From Enterobacter sp. (GTDB lineage Bacteria; Pseudomonadota; Gammaproteobacteria; Enterobacterales; Enterobacteriaceae), in the NCBI GenBank assembly GCA_022649305.1, contig JALCNW010000004.1, positions 62,001 to 126,000 on the forward strand: a stretch of 64,000 nucleotides of DNA, in the 5' to 3' direction. Positions 40,160-49,954 of the stretch are shown here, one piece after another. The notes beneath the pieces were generated by a model, which was not told the DNA's origin, made no database searches, and was given only the letters and a program-made list of their open reading frames with translations. Each line of letters begins with the position of its first letter. Within the stretch, counting starts at the first letter, position 1. The translations under genes and the position numbers were made by a program.

Positions 40160-40178
40160 GAGTGATTAAGAAGGCGCT

Positions 40179-41041
40179 ATGACATCATCACAGCCCAATG
40201 GGCAATCGTCATTATTGTTACAGATGACACAGCGTCTCGCGCTATCTGACGTGCATTTTCGTCGGATATGTCAGTTGATCTACCAGCGTGCAGGGATTGT
40301 GCTCGCCGATCATAAGCGAGACATGGTCTACAACCGTCTGGTGCGGCGCTTACGCACGCTTGAACTGGATGACTTCGGTCGCTATTTGAGCATGCTGGAA
40401 GCCAACCCGAACAGTGCAGAATGGCAGGCGTTTATCAACTCGCTGACCACTAACCTGACGGCGTTTTTCCGCGAAGGCCATCACTTCCCGGTGCTGGCAG
40501 AGCATGCGCGTCGTCGCAGCGGTGAATACCGTGTCTGGAGTGCGGCGGCATCGACAGGAGAAGAACCTTACTCTCTGGCGATCACGCTTGCCGACACGCT
40601 GGGAATGGCCCCAGGGCGTTGGAAAGTATACGCCAGCGATATTGATACCGAGGTACTGGAGAAAGCGCGGAACGGCGTTTATCGTCAGGATGAGCTGAAA
40701 ACGTTGTCGCCACAACAGCTACAGCGCTACTTCATGCGCGGTACGGGACCGCATGAAGGCCTGGTGCGCGTCCGTCAGGAGCTGGCGAACTGTGTTGAGT
40801 TTGCATCGGTTAACCTGCTGGATAAACAGTACAACGTGCCGGGGCCATTTGACGCCATTTTTTGTCGTAACGTCATGATTTATTTTGATAAAACGACGCA
40901 GCAGGAGATTCTGCGTCGTTTTGCCCCGCTGCTTAAGCCTGACGGATTATTGTTTGCCGGGCATTCGGAGAACTTCAGCAACCTTGCTCGCGAGTTTAGC
41001 CTGCGCGGGCAGACGGTTTATGCGCTGAGTAAGGAAAAAGC

Positions 41042-41045
<4 letters not shown>
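40179..41045 (+). CDS. cheR: Chemotaxis receptor methyltransferase CheR
   Basis: The 288-residue product (286 in E. coli) has the N-terminal helical CheR domain ([22 protein letters not shown]) and the AdoMet-binding domain with [21 protein letters not shown] and [15 protein letters not shown]. It methylates receptor glutamates to adapt signalling, with CheB as the opposing enzyme. The ATGA overlap with cheB indicates coupled translation. Confidence 0.98.
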
Positions 41046-42497
<1,452 letters not shown>

Positions 42498-42507
42498 GGA
42501 GCTGGTC

Positions 42508-43152
42508 ATGTTGCACTCTACGATGAAACCTGTTGAAGAACATTCGCCGAGCGACATTATTGCTCGTATCGGCAGCCTGACGCGTATGTTGCGTGACAGC
42601 CTGCGTGAACTGGGGCTTGACCAGGCAATTGCTGAAGCGGCAGAAGCGATTCCTGACGCCCGCGATCGTCTGGATTATGTGGTCCAGATGACGGCGCAGG
42701 CCGCTGAACGCGCGTTAAACAGCGTCGAAGCGTCTCAGCCGCATCAGGATGAGATGGAAAAAGGCGCAAAAGGGCTGAGTAAGCGTTGGGACGAATGGTT
42801 TGAAAAACCAATCGAACTGGCCGATGCCCGTGAACTGGTGACCGACACCCGTCAGTATCTTGGCGAAGTGCCCGGCCACACCAGCTTCACCAATGCCCAG
42901 TTGATGGACATCATGATGGCGCAAGATTTCCAGGACCTGACCGGCCAGGTTATCAAGCGCATGATGGACGTTATTCAGGAAATCGAACGTCAGCTGTTGA
43001 TGGTGCTGTTGGAAAACATGCCGGAGCCAGCGGCTCGTCCGAAACGCGAGAACGAAAGCCTGCTTAATGGCCCGCAGCTTGATACCAACAAGGCCGGTGT
43101 TGTTGCCAGCCAGGATCAGGTTGACGATCTGCTGGATAGCCTCGGCTTCTAG
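42508..43152 (+). CDS. cheZ: CheY-P phosphatase CheZ
   Basis: The 214-residue, mostly helical product matches E. coli CheZ. The catalytic glutamine lies in [18 protein letters not shown] (Gln147 region) and the C-terminal CheY-tethering peptide ends DDLLDSLGF. It removes the phosphate from CheY to end tumbling signals. The last gene of the chemotaxis operon, it is followed by a hairpin shared with the convergent fimbrial operon. Confidence 0.98.
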   Translation: MLHSTMKPVEEHSPSDIIARIGSLTRMLRDSLRELGLDQAIAEAAEAIPDARDRLDYVVQMTAQAAERALNSVEASQPHQDEMEKGAKGLSKRWDEWFEKPIELADARELVTDTRQYLGEVPGHTSFTNAQLMDIMMAQDFQDLTGQVIKRMMDVIQEIERQLLMVLLENMPEPAARPKRENESLLNGPQLDTNKAGVVASQDQVDDLLDSLGF

Positions 43153-43162
43153 TCATACGGTT

Positions 43163-43193
43163 GGTTCTCAGGTTGTCCTGCAACCTGAGAACC
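43163..43193. terminator. Hairpin between cheZ and the convergent fimbrial operon
   Basis: Twelve-bp perfect stem GGTTCTCAGGTT / AACCTGAGAACC with a 7-base loop and a short TTT tail on the plus strand; it can serve both operons. Confidence 0.8.
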
Positions 43194-43195
43194 TT

Positions 43196-44356
43196 TCACC
43201 GCAAATCCATTTTTACCGTCATGTTGCCTTCAAATCCCCCCGGTTTCGGCGAGGCGTTGCTGGTCCCCACGGGAGCGGCTTTAATTCGCACCGTACCATT
43301 TCCCAGTTCATCCATCGTGACCGGAAATTCGAACGTACCATCAAGCGCCACGTTTTGACTGTTTTCGTCGTACACCCTGATGCCCAGATCATCCCGGTTG
43401 AGCATCTTAGCAATGAGCGGTTCACCGCTATCGACAACCCCCTGGTCGGCAGTCAACGTGAGCTTAATTCTGTCGTTATTGCCAACGGCGTTATCATCGC
43501 AATGGTATGAGATATCAACATTTTTAAGGGCGTATCCCTTGGGAGGTTGGCCTTTATATCTGAACTGTTTACTGACGAGATTATTGCCAAGGTCCACCTC
43601 GATGGTACTGCCTTCATTGATCGTACAGCTTAGCGGGGCGGAAAGAGTGCCACTGAGCCATATATTGGATACCAGCCGGGCATTGTTGACATCACAGCTG
43701 CCTGAGCCGAAGTAAAGACAGGCGTAGTTTTGTACGATTATCGTGGAGGGAATGGTTTCTTTGCCCAAAATGGGTTTTTTGATGTAAAAAGTCACCCCGA
43801 CAACATCCCACTTAAACTGACGTTTAACCGTCGCGGCGCCTTCGGGGCGCGTATCCTGGCTACATACGCTGGCAGTTCCTTCGGTGGTTTTGATGTTTTC
43901 AATTGTTTTCGACATCGAAGAAATGTCCGAAGGATACTGAGTGATATTGATCCCGATTAATCCCGTTGCTTCCGGGGAATTGATGGCATCGCTGTAACCC
44001 TTGACCTTAATATCCAGCTTTTCGGTGAGGTATCCGTAGCCACTGGTTCCGGGATTAAGCGGGCTTCCGGCCAGCGTCAGTTCGAGCACCTGATTAGACG
44101 CTACCATGCTGCCGGGGCATTCACAATTTGCTTCCATTGCGGCTCCGCCACCAATCAGATGTTCAAGGACGTCAACGTCACGATGGGCGACGTTTTCACT
44201 CGCATTAAGTTCGCGGTCGTAGACGATATTGTAGTTCTGCGGGTTATCGAAACACCCATGCAGGACCGTGACGGCCTGCGCAGGGAAGGGTAATGCAACC
44301 CAGAATAGCGCGGCAATACAGGCGGAAAACAGCGGTTTGAGTGTGTCAGTTAACAT
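43196..44356 (-). CDS. Fimbrial tip adhesin of second chaperone-usher pilus
   Basis: The 386-residue secreted protein has a signal peptide (MLTDTLKPLFSACIAALFWVALPFPAQA). The N-terminal about 230 residues resemble no binding domain I can name. The C-terminal domain looks like a pilin (CTINEGSTIEVDLGNN...ISYHCDD) and ends in an alternating strand MTVKMDLR, as expected of a two-domain tip adhesin (FimH/PapG layout). The start at 44356 gives a clean signal peptide; the longer frame back to 44431 lies inside the usher gene. Last gene of the minus-strand operon; overlaps the usher by 11 bp. Ligand unknown. Confidence 0.8.
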   Translation of the reverse strand: MLTDTLKPLFSACIAALFWVALPFPAQAVTVLHGCFDNPQNYNIVYDRELNASENVAHRDVDVLEHLIGGGAAMEANCECPGSMVASNQVLELTLAGSPLNPGTSGYGYLTEKLDIKVKGYSDAINSPEATGLIGINITQYPSDISSMSKTIENIKTTEGTASVCSQDTRPEGAATVKRQFKWDVVGVTFYIKKPILGKETIPSTIIVQNYACLYFGSGSCDVNNARLVSNIWLSGTLSAPLSCTINEGSTIEVDLGNNLVSKQFRYKGQPPKGYALKNVDISYHCDDNAVGNNDRIKLTLTADQGVVDSGEPLIAKMLNRDDLGIRVYDENSQNVALDGTFEFPVTMDELGNGTVRIKAAPVGTSNASPKPGGFEGNMTVKMDLR

Positions 44357-46892
44357 AAGGTTTTTCCTGCTGGCAAAGGGCACTGACGGAACGGATGCCG
44401 GTGGGGCTGATAGCAGATGGCGAGGCATCAAGCGTAACGTTGGCGCGGCACTGTTGTTGTTCTGCGTTACCCCATTTCACGTTGACTTGCAGGGTATCTG
44501 AGACCCCCGTCAAATAGAGGTTTCCGGTATCGTCAACAATGCCGCTCATGGCGGGTGCGCTCGCAGTAGCGATGGCACCAAAAGGCACCGGCCTGCCGTC
44601 GGGACGCGTGAGTTTAATCAGTACGCGATACCCTACACGAGCGTCAAAGCGGGCAATAACAGCGGCATTGCGAGAAGGGATCACGGTCACTGCCGTTTCA
44701 CTGGTATCAACATCCTCAGGAAGGCTTGTGGTATCGACGCGGATGCTATTTTCCTGGTACGGGCTCAGTGAGGGAATGATGGCGTTGCCTTGCCAGTCGG
44801 TACGTACGCCACGGTAATTCTGGAATCGCAGGCCGGAGGCTCCGTTGGCATTCACAATCGCAAACTGGCTACCCAGCGGTTGGGCAAGAGTGACGCCCTG
44901 TGGATGCGCGACTATCGCGCCACTGACGCCGTAGCTCAGCTGCTGTGAACTATCGGAAGAGGAGTAATATCCGGCATTCAGATTGGCGTACTGTGAGCGA
45001 TAGCTTCCGTAGACGCTGCTGGTATCTTCGCTATCATGGTTGGCGTGGCTTTGCTGTAGCGAGTAGCTTAGCCGCTCGTCATCAAGCAGCGTGCCGTTCA
45101 GCCCCAGGTTTTGCCGGGTGTAGCCATGTCGACTATTGCTCAGGTTGTAGCTGCTCCAGGCGCGAGGAAGCCATTGACTCAGCGGCATGCTCAGGCCGAA
45201 AGCGATCATTTGGTCGCTGCCTTCGCCGTTGGTTTTGCTGTAGGTATAGGCCAGATGAAGGCTGACGCTTTGAATGACGGTATTCAATCCGGCCGATACG
45301 CTCCGTTCCTTTTGCGTGGTTCCCCAATAATCCTGCTGGTAACCGTTCAGGTACAGGCTGACCCCCGCGATATTCTGGCTAATGCTGGCCTGGATACGGT
45401 TGCGCTTGTTGTAACGAAATAGCATGTCATCTTCGTGCCGCTCATATTTTTGATTCGCATCGGCAAAGCTGTAATAACCGCTGGTGGAGTAGCGATAGCT
45501 CGCTAACGAGAAGTTGGTGTCGGTGGTATCGATTTTTCCTGAATAGAGCAGTCGGTAGGACTGACCGGTGCTTTCGGTCTCGTTGTCGAGGTGCGTTTTC
45601 GCGACGGTGACGTCTGCTGAGATAGAACCCAGCGTTCCGAGTGCGATACCGGTGCCGGTATTCACCGCCTGATAATCTTCTGATGCTGTCATCCCACCAA
45701 ATAGCGTCATGGTGTTGTTCAGACCATAAATGAGGCTGCTTTGGGCAAAGACGGGCTCATTCTGGTCGCTACCACTGTCGGCGCGGTAACGGGCTGCTGT
45801 GAACTCATATTTTTTATGTCCAGGACGCTGCATCACGGCGACGCTGGAGTAGGGCTGGGTGAAATGGTGCTCGGTCCCGTCGGCTTCTTTGACGGTCACC
45901 TCCAAATCGCCGCTATTAGTGGTTGAGTAAAGATCGTTGATTTCAAACGCGCCAGGGGCGACGTTTTGCTGATAGATAAGATAGCCATTCTGGCGAACAG
46001 ACACTTCCGCATTTGAGCTCGCAATACCGCGTATCACGGGAGCAAAGCCGCGTTGACTGTAAGGCAGCATCTCCTCATCAGAGGCGATATTGATGCCACG
46101 ATATTGCAGGCTATCGAAAACTTCGCCACGGGTACTGCTCTCGCCGCCAGTGAACTGGGCTTTCAGGGCATCAATATCATGCTGCAAATAGGTGTTGATG
46201 GTATCCCAGTGATTCTCATCAATCGTTTTGCTCCAGGTGGAATAGTTCCGAAGACGCCAGCCGCCGAGATTGGCCCCGTTGCGCAGATTGAGATAGTGAT
46301 TTTTAGTGGTGTTATGCGCGTCATCTTCGTTTTGCGATCCAGAAAAAGCATAGTCGGCAAAGACGACCGGAACACCGTCGTCCCAACGGGAAGGACTGAT
46401 GTAGCCTTTGCCGTTATTCTCAATCGCTGCTTGAGGCAGGCTTAGATGTAACGTCATCACCGAGAAATCGAGCGTTGCCGAGGCAAGCGGTATGTAACGT
46501 CCCAAGGGTTCTGTCAGCGGCATTGCGGCATCAAGCGCGGCCAGAGCGTCGAATTTCTCAATGCTGACACCCCATTTACGCAGCATATTCGGGGTGATTT
46601 GCGCCACAAGCTCACCGTCGGAATTGCTGAGATAGCTAATGTCAGTCTCATCTTGTCGAGAATCATTGATCATCACTTTGGAAGGATAGATCCCAGGCAA
46701 TTGGGCATTGCTCTTTGAGAAGAGGGAGAGATCGACATCTTGTTGCGTTAGCATGTCGCCTTCCAGCGCAGAGGGCGAAAAATGGTATTCCCGAGCATCC
46801 GATCCGCTTGACGTTATCAGCAACACTCCGCCCAGATAGCCCATCACTGAGCTCTTGTGTATCCCTCTTCGCGGGGCTGGTCCTGTAGTCAT
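44346..46892 (-). CDS. Outer-membrane fimbrial usher (FimD/PapC family)
   Basis: The 848-residue usher has an N-terminal PapC domain (YHFSPSALEGDMLTQQDVDLSLF), barrel segments and the conserved plug region (VSVRQNGYLIYQQNVAPGAFEINDLYSTTNSGDLEVTVKEADG), and a C-terminal domain with a Cys pair (QQCRANVTL...SALCQQ). It assembles the fimbria encoded by its neighbours. It belongs to a different usher class from the archaic one at 33410. It begins 9 bp after the chaperone gene. Confidence 0.93.
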   Translation of the reverse strand: MTTGPAPRRGIHKSSVMGYLGGVLLITSSGSDAREYHFSPSALEGDMLTQQDVDLSLFSKSNAQLPGIYPSKVMINDSRQDETDISYLSNSDGELVAQITPNMLRKWGVSIEKFDALAALDAAMPLTEPLGRYIPLASATLDFSVMTLHLSLPQAAIENNGKGYISPSRWDDGVPVVFADYAFSGSQNEDDAHNTTKNHYLNLRNGANLGGWRLRNYSTWSKTIDENHWDTINTYLQHDIDALKAQFTGGESSTRGEVFDSLQYRGINIASDEEMLPYSQRGFAPVIRGIASSNAEVSVRQNGYLIYQQNVAPGAFEINDLYSTTNSGDLEVTVKEADGTEHHFTQPYSSVAVMQRPGHKKYEFTAARYRADSGSDQNEPVFAQSSLIYGLNNTMTLFGGMTASEDYQAVNTGTGIALGTLGSISADVTVAKTHLDNETESTGQSYRLLYSGKIDTTDTNFSLASYRYSTSGYYSFADANQKYERHEDDMLFRYNKRNRIQASISQNIAGVSLYLNGYQQDYWGTTQKERSVSAGLNTVIQSVSLHLAYTYSKTNGEGSDQMIAFGLSMPLSQWLPRAWSSYNLSNSRHGYTRQNLGLNGTLLDDERLSYSLQQSHANHDSEDTSSVYGSYRSQYANLNAGYYSSSDSSQQLSYGVSGAIVAHPQGVTLAQPLGSQFAIVNANGASGLRFQNYRGVRTDWQGNAIIPSLSPYQENSIRVDTTSLPEDVDTSETAVTVIPSRNAAVIARFDARVGYRVLIKLTRPDGRPVPFGAIATASAPAMSGIVDDTGNLYLTGVSDTLQVNVKWGNAEQQQCRANVTLDASPSAISPTGIRSVSALCQQEKPYVN

Positions 46893-46901
46893 TTTGTTAC
46901 T

Positions 46902-47594
46902 CTATTCCTGGGCCAGAGAAGCGGTGTATTGTTCAGAGGCGTTACCGTAATCCGTAATACAACGCCAGCTTACGGAGGTGCCAGATGTGGTATCGGGTAA
47001 GGCGATTGGAACGCGAGCGTGAGGGCTGACCATGTCTGCTTTTACAAGCTTCGTTTTGCCTAATGACAGGCTGTCAAAGGTGCTGTGATAAGCGCCGTTG
47101 TTCACCACGATCAACTGTTCGCCATGACGGATAAATTTCAGGTTTTTGCACGCTTCACCCGGTGTTCCATTTAGACCCGTTGGTCGCCAGAAGAGCTTCA
47201 GGCGCGTTTTGTAGATCAGGCGTAGAACGTTTTTATCGTCATTTTCTTTTGCTGTTGCGGGGATGGTGCGTACGTTCAGGTAAAACAGCGACTCGCTGTC
47301 GCCAGGCAACGCTGTTCCATTCCAGGCAATGCGGAGACTTTGTTCTTTTTCGGGATCGAGGCGAAATAGTGGTGGCGTGACGATAAATGGCCCTCGCGTT
47401 TTTCCGTCTCCGGTATCTATCCACGACTGTACTAACCAGGGGAGTTCTTTATCCTTGTTGACCAACGGGAGTGCGATCTCTTTTTTGTTAGCATCATAAA
47501 CTATGCGCGTGCGACCAATTTGAATGCCTGCCGCATAGCTAAAGGATGTAAAAATCAATGGAAGGCATATTATTATTTGCGAAAGAGTACGCAT
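46902..47594 (-). CDS. Periplasmic fimbrial chaperone (FimC/PapD family)
   Basis: The 230-residue product has a signal peptide (ending about residue 22, SYAAG) and the two-domain PapD fold: GRTRIVYDANKKEIALPLVN (N-terminal strands), FRLDPEKEQSLRIAWNG and FYLNVRTIPAT (family signature), IYKTRLKLFWRPTGL, then the C-terminal domain. It donates a strand to pilin subunits and brings them to the usher. It is intact, unlike the chaperone of the other pilus. Confidence 0.94.
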   Translation of the reverse strand: MRTLSQIIICLPLIFTSFSYAAGIQIGRTRIVYDANKKEIALPLVNKDKELPWLVQSWIDTGDGKTRGPFIVTPPLFRLDPEKEQSLRIAWNGTALPGDSESLFYLNVRTIPATAKENDDKNVLRLIYKTRLKLFWRPTGLNGTPGEACKNLKFIRHGEQLIVVNNGAYHSTFDSLSLGKTKLVKADMVSPHARVPIALPDTTSGTSVSWRCITDYGNASEQYTASLAQE

Positions 47595-47636
47595 AAAAAT
47601 CCCTGTTGAATAAACATGTAAAAAGAAAAGGTAATA

Positions 47637-47653
47637 GCCCGCAAGAAACGGGC
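47637..47653 (-). terminator. Short hairpin between pilin and chaperone genes
   Basis: GCCCG / CGGGC with a 7-base loop in the 142-bp gap after the major pilin gene. Such structures often lower expression of assembly genes relative to the pilin; the stem is short. Confidence 0.3.
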
Positions 47654-47736
47654 CGTAATACTACTGACTTTTCAATATTCAATAATGGCTACCCAATTAT
47701 TAATTATGGGTTTAATGAATGCTTCGAGTCTGATGA

Positions 47737-48312
47737 TTAGCGGTAAAGAATATTCACCGTTAAGTCTGCATCCGCAGGGCCAGCAGTGACCGTTTTAGAA
47801 AAAGACTTATATCGGGCATTAAAATCAGCCTTAATAGTGTCTTCCTTTTTGGTGGGTAATTCGATTGAAACCTGCTCTTCTGTGCCATCCATCGCAATGA
47901 GTTGGGTGTTTTTGCCGTCAGGGCTAATGGCAATGCCAACGCCTGTTGCCGCTGTATCACCGTCAGTTGTGATTTTACTGACGTCCAACAACGTCGTGGA
48001 GGCCGTCAGCGTGGTTGGCCCGTTGAACGTCAACTGAACGGAAGGCAGACCATCACTTTTGAGCGGACAATCTGCTAGCGTGACGGAGAACGGCATTAAC
48101 GTTGATTCTGTGCCAATATCGGTAAATAAGGATTTAGGATAGGTACCCAACGGCACTGTGCTATCGGTACCATTGTCACCGACAATCGTACAGCTTGGTT
48201 CGATAATTTGGCCGGTGAAATGAATAGTGCCAGCATTCATTTCACTGGCAAATACCGAGTTTGATGAAAGTGCGAGAATAACACTCGCTATCGCTTTTTT
48301 CGTAACGTTCAT
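47737..48312 (-). CDS. Major fimbrial subunit (FimA-type pilin)
   Basis: The 191-residue secreted pilin has a signal peptide (MNVTKKAIASVILALSSNSVFA), an N-terminal donor strand (GTIHFTGQIIEPSCTI, with the first Cys at about residue 41), the second Cys in ADCPL and a C-terminal strand ending ADLTVNILYR. It is the likely shaft subunit and first gene of the four-gene operon running toward cheZ. No invertible switch or adjacent recombinase is seen, so regulation is not obviously FimB/E-like. Confidence 0.92.
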   Translation of the reverse strand: MNVTKKAIASVILALSSNSVFASEMNAGTIHFTGQIIEPSCTIVGDNGTDSTVPLGTYPKSLFTDIGTESTLMPFSVTLADCPLKSDGLPSVQLTFNGPTTLTASTTLLDVSKITTDGDTAATGVGIAISPDGKNTQLIAMDGTEEQVSIELPTKKEDTIKADFNARYKSFSKTVTAGPADADLTVNILYR

Positions 48313-48805
48313 TTTCGATAGTTCCTCCAGGAAAAATATTGCATTAAAAAGTACGCGAGCAGTAAGCAGAAGTATACATGGATATTAAACAGCAAAAAGA
48401 CGTGGCTTTTAAAATATTAAATGGTGTGGTTAAGTGTACCCGTTAATTGTGGTGGTATAACAATTTGATTTCACATTTCTATGCGTTATACATATATTCA
48501 AATATATATCCAATGTCTATTAGATGATCTTTTTTTGCTCAAAACTAATCAGTTCAAACGATGATAGTTAACTATTTATTATTAAAGTGTATTTTTCATT
48601 TTCTTTGGAATTATATTCCACAGCATTGTCAATGTTAATTTTTGTATTTTTGGTACAGGGCTGGACTATTTTTTTTGTGAGTATATGTAACCCGATTTTT
48701 CAGTTGAACAGGGTAAAAAGGGGGCGTTATACGGGCTTTTCCGCCCATTGATTACGGCATGCTCTGGCATGATACCCGTGACGTAATGGGCAACGAGTGC
48801 GCACT
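48313..48805. other. AT-rich control region between fimbrial operon and flhB
   Basis: About 490 bp without a gene, very AT-rich from about 48400 to 48670. It must hold the fimbrial promoter and the class II flhB promoter, on divergent strands. I could not place a convincing FlhDC box. The base composition is unlike the flanking flagellar genes, which fits a transferred fimbrial promoter and H-NS silencing, but that is inference. Confidence 0.6.
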
Positions 48806-49954
48806 GTGGCAGAAGACAGCGACGACAAAACAGAAGCCCCCACACCCCACCGACTTGAAAAGGCGCGTGAGGATGGGCAAGTCCCCCGATCCCGAGAATT
48901 GACCTCCCTGCTGATATTGCTCGTAGGCGTGTGCATCATCTGGTTGGGTGGGGAGACGCTCGCCCGTAAACTGGCGGGAATGCTCTCTGCCGGGCTGCGT
49001 TTCGATCACAGCATGGTTAACGATCCCAATCTCATTCTGAGCCAAATCATCCTGCTAATTAAAGATGCCATGATTGCCCTGTTGCCGCTGATCACAGGTG
49101 TAGTGCTGGTGGCGCTGATTTCCCCGGTGATGTTGGGTGGCCTGGTATTTAGCGGCAAATCGCTGCAACCTAAATTTTCAAAACTCAACCCGCTGCCCGG
49201 CATTGCGAAAATGTTTTCTGCGCAAACGGGAGCGGAGTTGCTGAAAGCAATACTCAAATCGACCCTGATGGGCAGTGCGGCAGGTTTCTATCTGTGGCAC
49301 AACTGGCCCGAAATGATGCGCCTCATCAGCGAGTCCCCGCTCACCGCAATGAGTAACGCCATGGATCTGGTGGGATTCTGCGCGTTGCTGGTAGTGTTGA
49401 GCATTATTCCGATGGTGGGTTTTGACGTCTTCTTCCAGATCTTTACCCATATCAAAAAGCTGCGAATGTCACAGCAGGATATTCGCGACGAATACAAGCA
49501 GATGGAAGGTGACCCGCACGTTAAAGGGCGTATCCGCCAAATGCAGCGTGCCGCGGCGCGTCGACGCATGATGGAAGATGTGCCGAAGGCGGACGTTATC
49601 GTGACCAACCCGACGCACTACTCCGTTGCCCTCAAATACGACGAAAACAAAATGAGCGCGCCAAAGGTGGTGGCTAAAGGGGCAGGGCTGATTGCGTTAC
49701 GCATTCGTGAAATTGGCGCAGAAAATCGCATTCCGGTACTGGAGGCACCGCCGCTGGCGCGTGCGCTCTACCGACATGCCGAAATTGGACAACAAATTCC
49801 AGGCCAGCTTTATGCCGCTGTGGCAGAAGTTCTGGCATGGGTATGGCAACTGAAGCGCTGGCGTCTGGCTGGCGGTCAACAGCCTGTTAAACCGAAAAAT
49901 CTTCCGGTGCCTGATGCACTGGATTTTATGAACGAGAAGGACTCTGATGGCTAA
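48806..49954 (+). CDS. flhB: Flagellar type III export switch protein FlhB
   Basis: The 382-residue product equals E. coli FlhB in length. The N-terminal half holds four membrane helices. The cytoplasmic domain has the autocleavage motif NPTH (Asn268-Pro269), which switches export from rod/hook to filament substrates. The start is taken as GTG at 48806 (VAEDSDDKTEAP), which matches the family; an in-frame GTG at 48797 adds three residues. It overlaps flhA by 8 bp. In E. coli cheZ lies just upstream; here the fimbrial operon is between. Confidence 0.97.
   Translation: MAEDSDDKTEAPTPHRLEKAREDGQVPRSRELTSLLILLVGVCIIWLGGETLARKLAGMLSAGLRFDHSMVNDPNLILSQIILLIKDAMIALLPLITGVVLVALISPVMLGGLVFSGKSLQPKFSKLNPLPGIAKMFSAQTGAELLKAILKSTLMGSAAGFYLWHNWPEMMRLISESPLTAMSNAMDLVGFCALLVVLSIIPMVGFDVFFQIFTHIKKLRMSQQDIRDEYKQMEGDPHVKGRIRQMQRAAARRRMMEDVPKADVIVTNPTHYSVALKYDENKMSAPKVVAKGAGLIALRIREIGAENRIPVLEAPPLARALYRHAEIGQQIPGQLYAAVAEVLAWVWQLKRWRLAGGQQPVKPKNLPVPDALDFMNEKDSDG

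Noticed and set aside
48680-48800. Possible FlhDC box before flhB
   Set aside because: Looked for AT-rich inverted elements of the FlhD4C2 type; no convincing pair of half-sites by eye.
48313-48805. Invertible fim-type switch upstream of the pilin gene
   Set aside because: No pair of inverted repeats and no FimB/FimE-like recombinase in the window.
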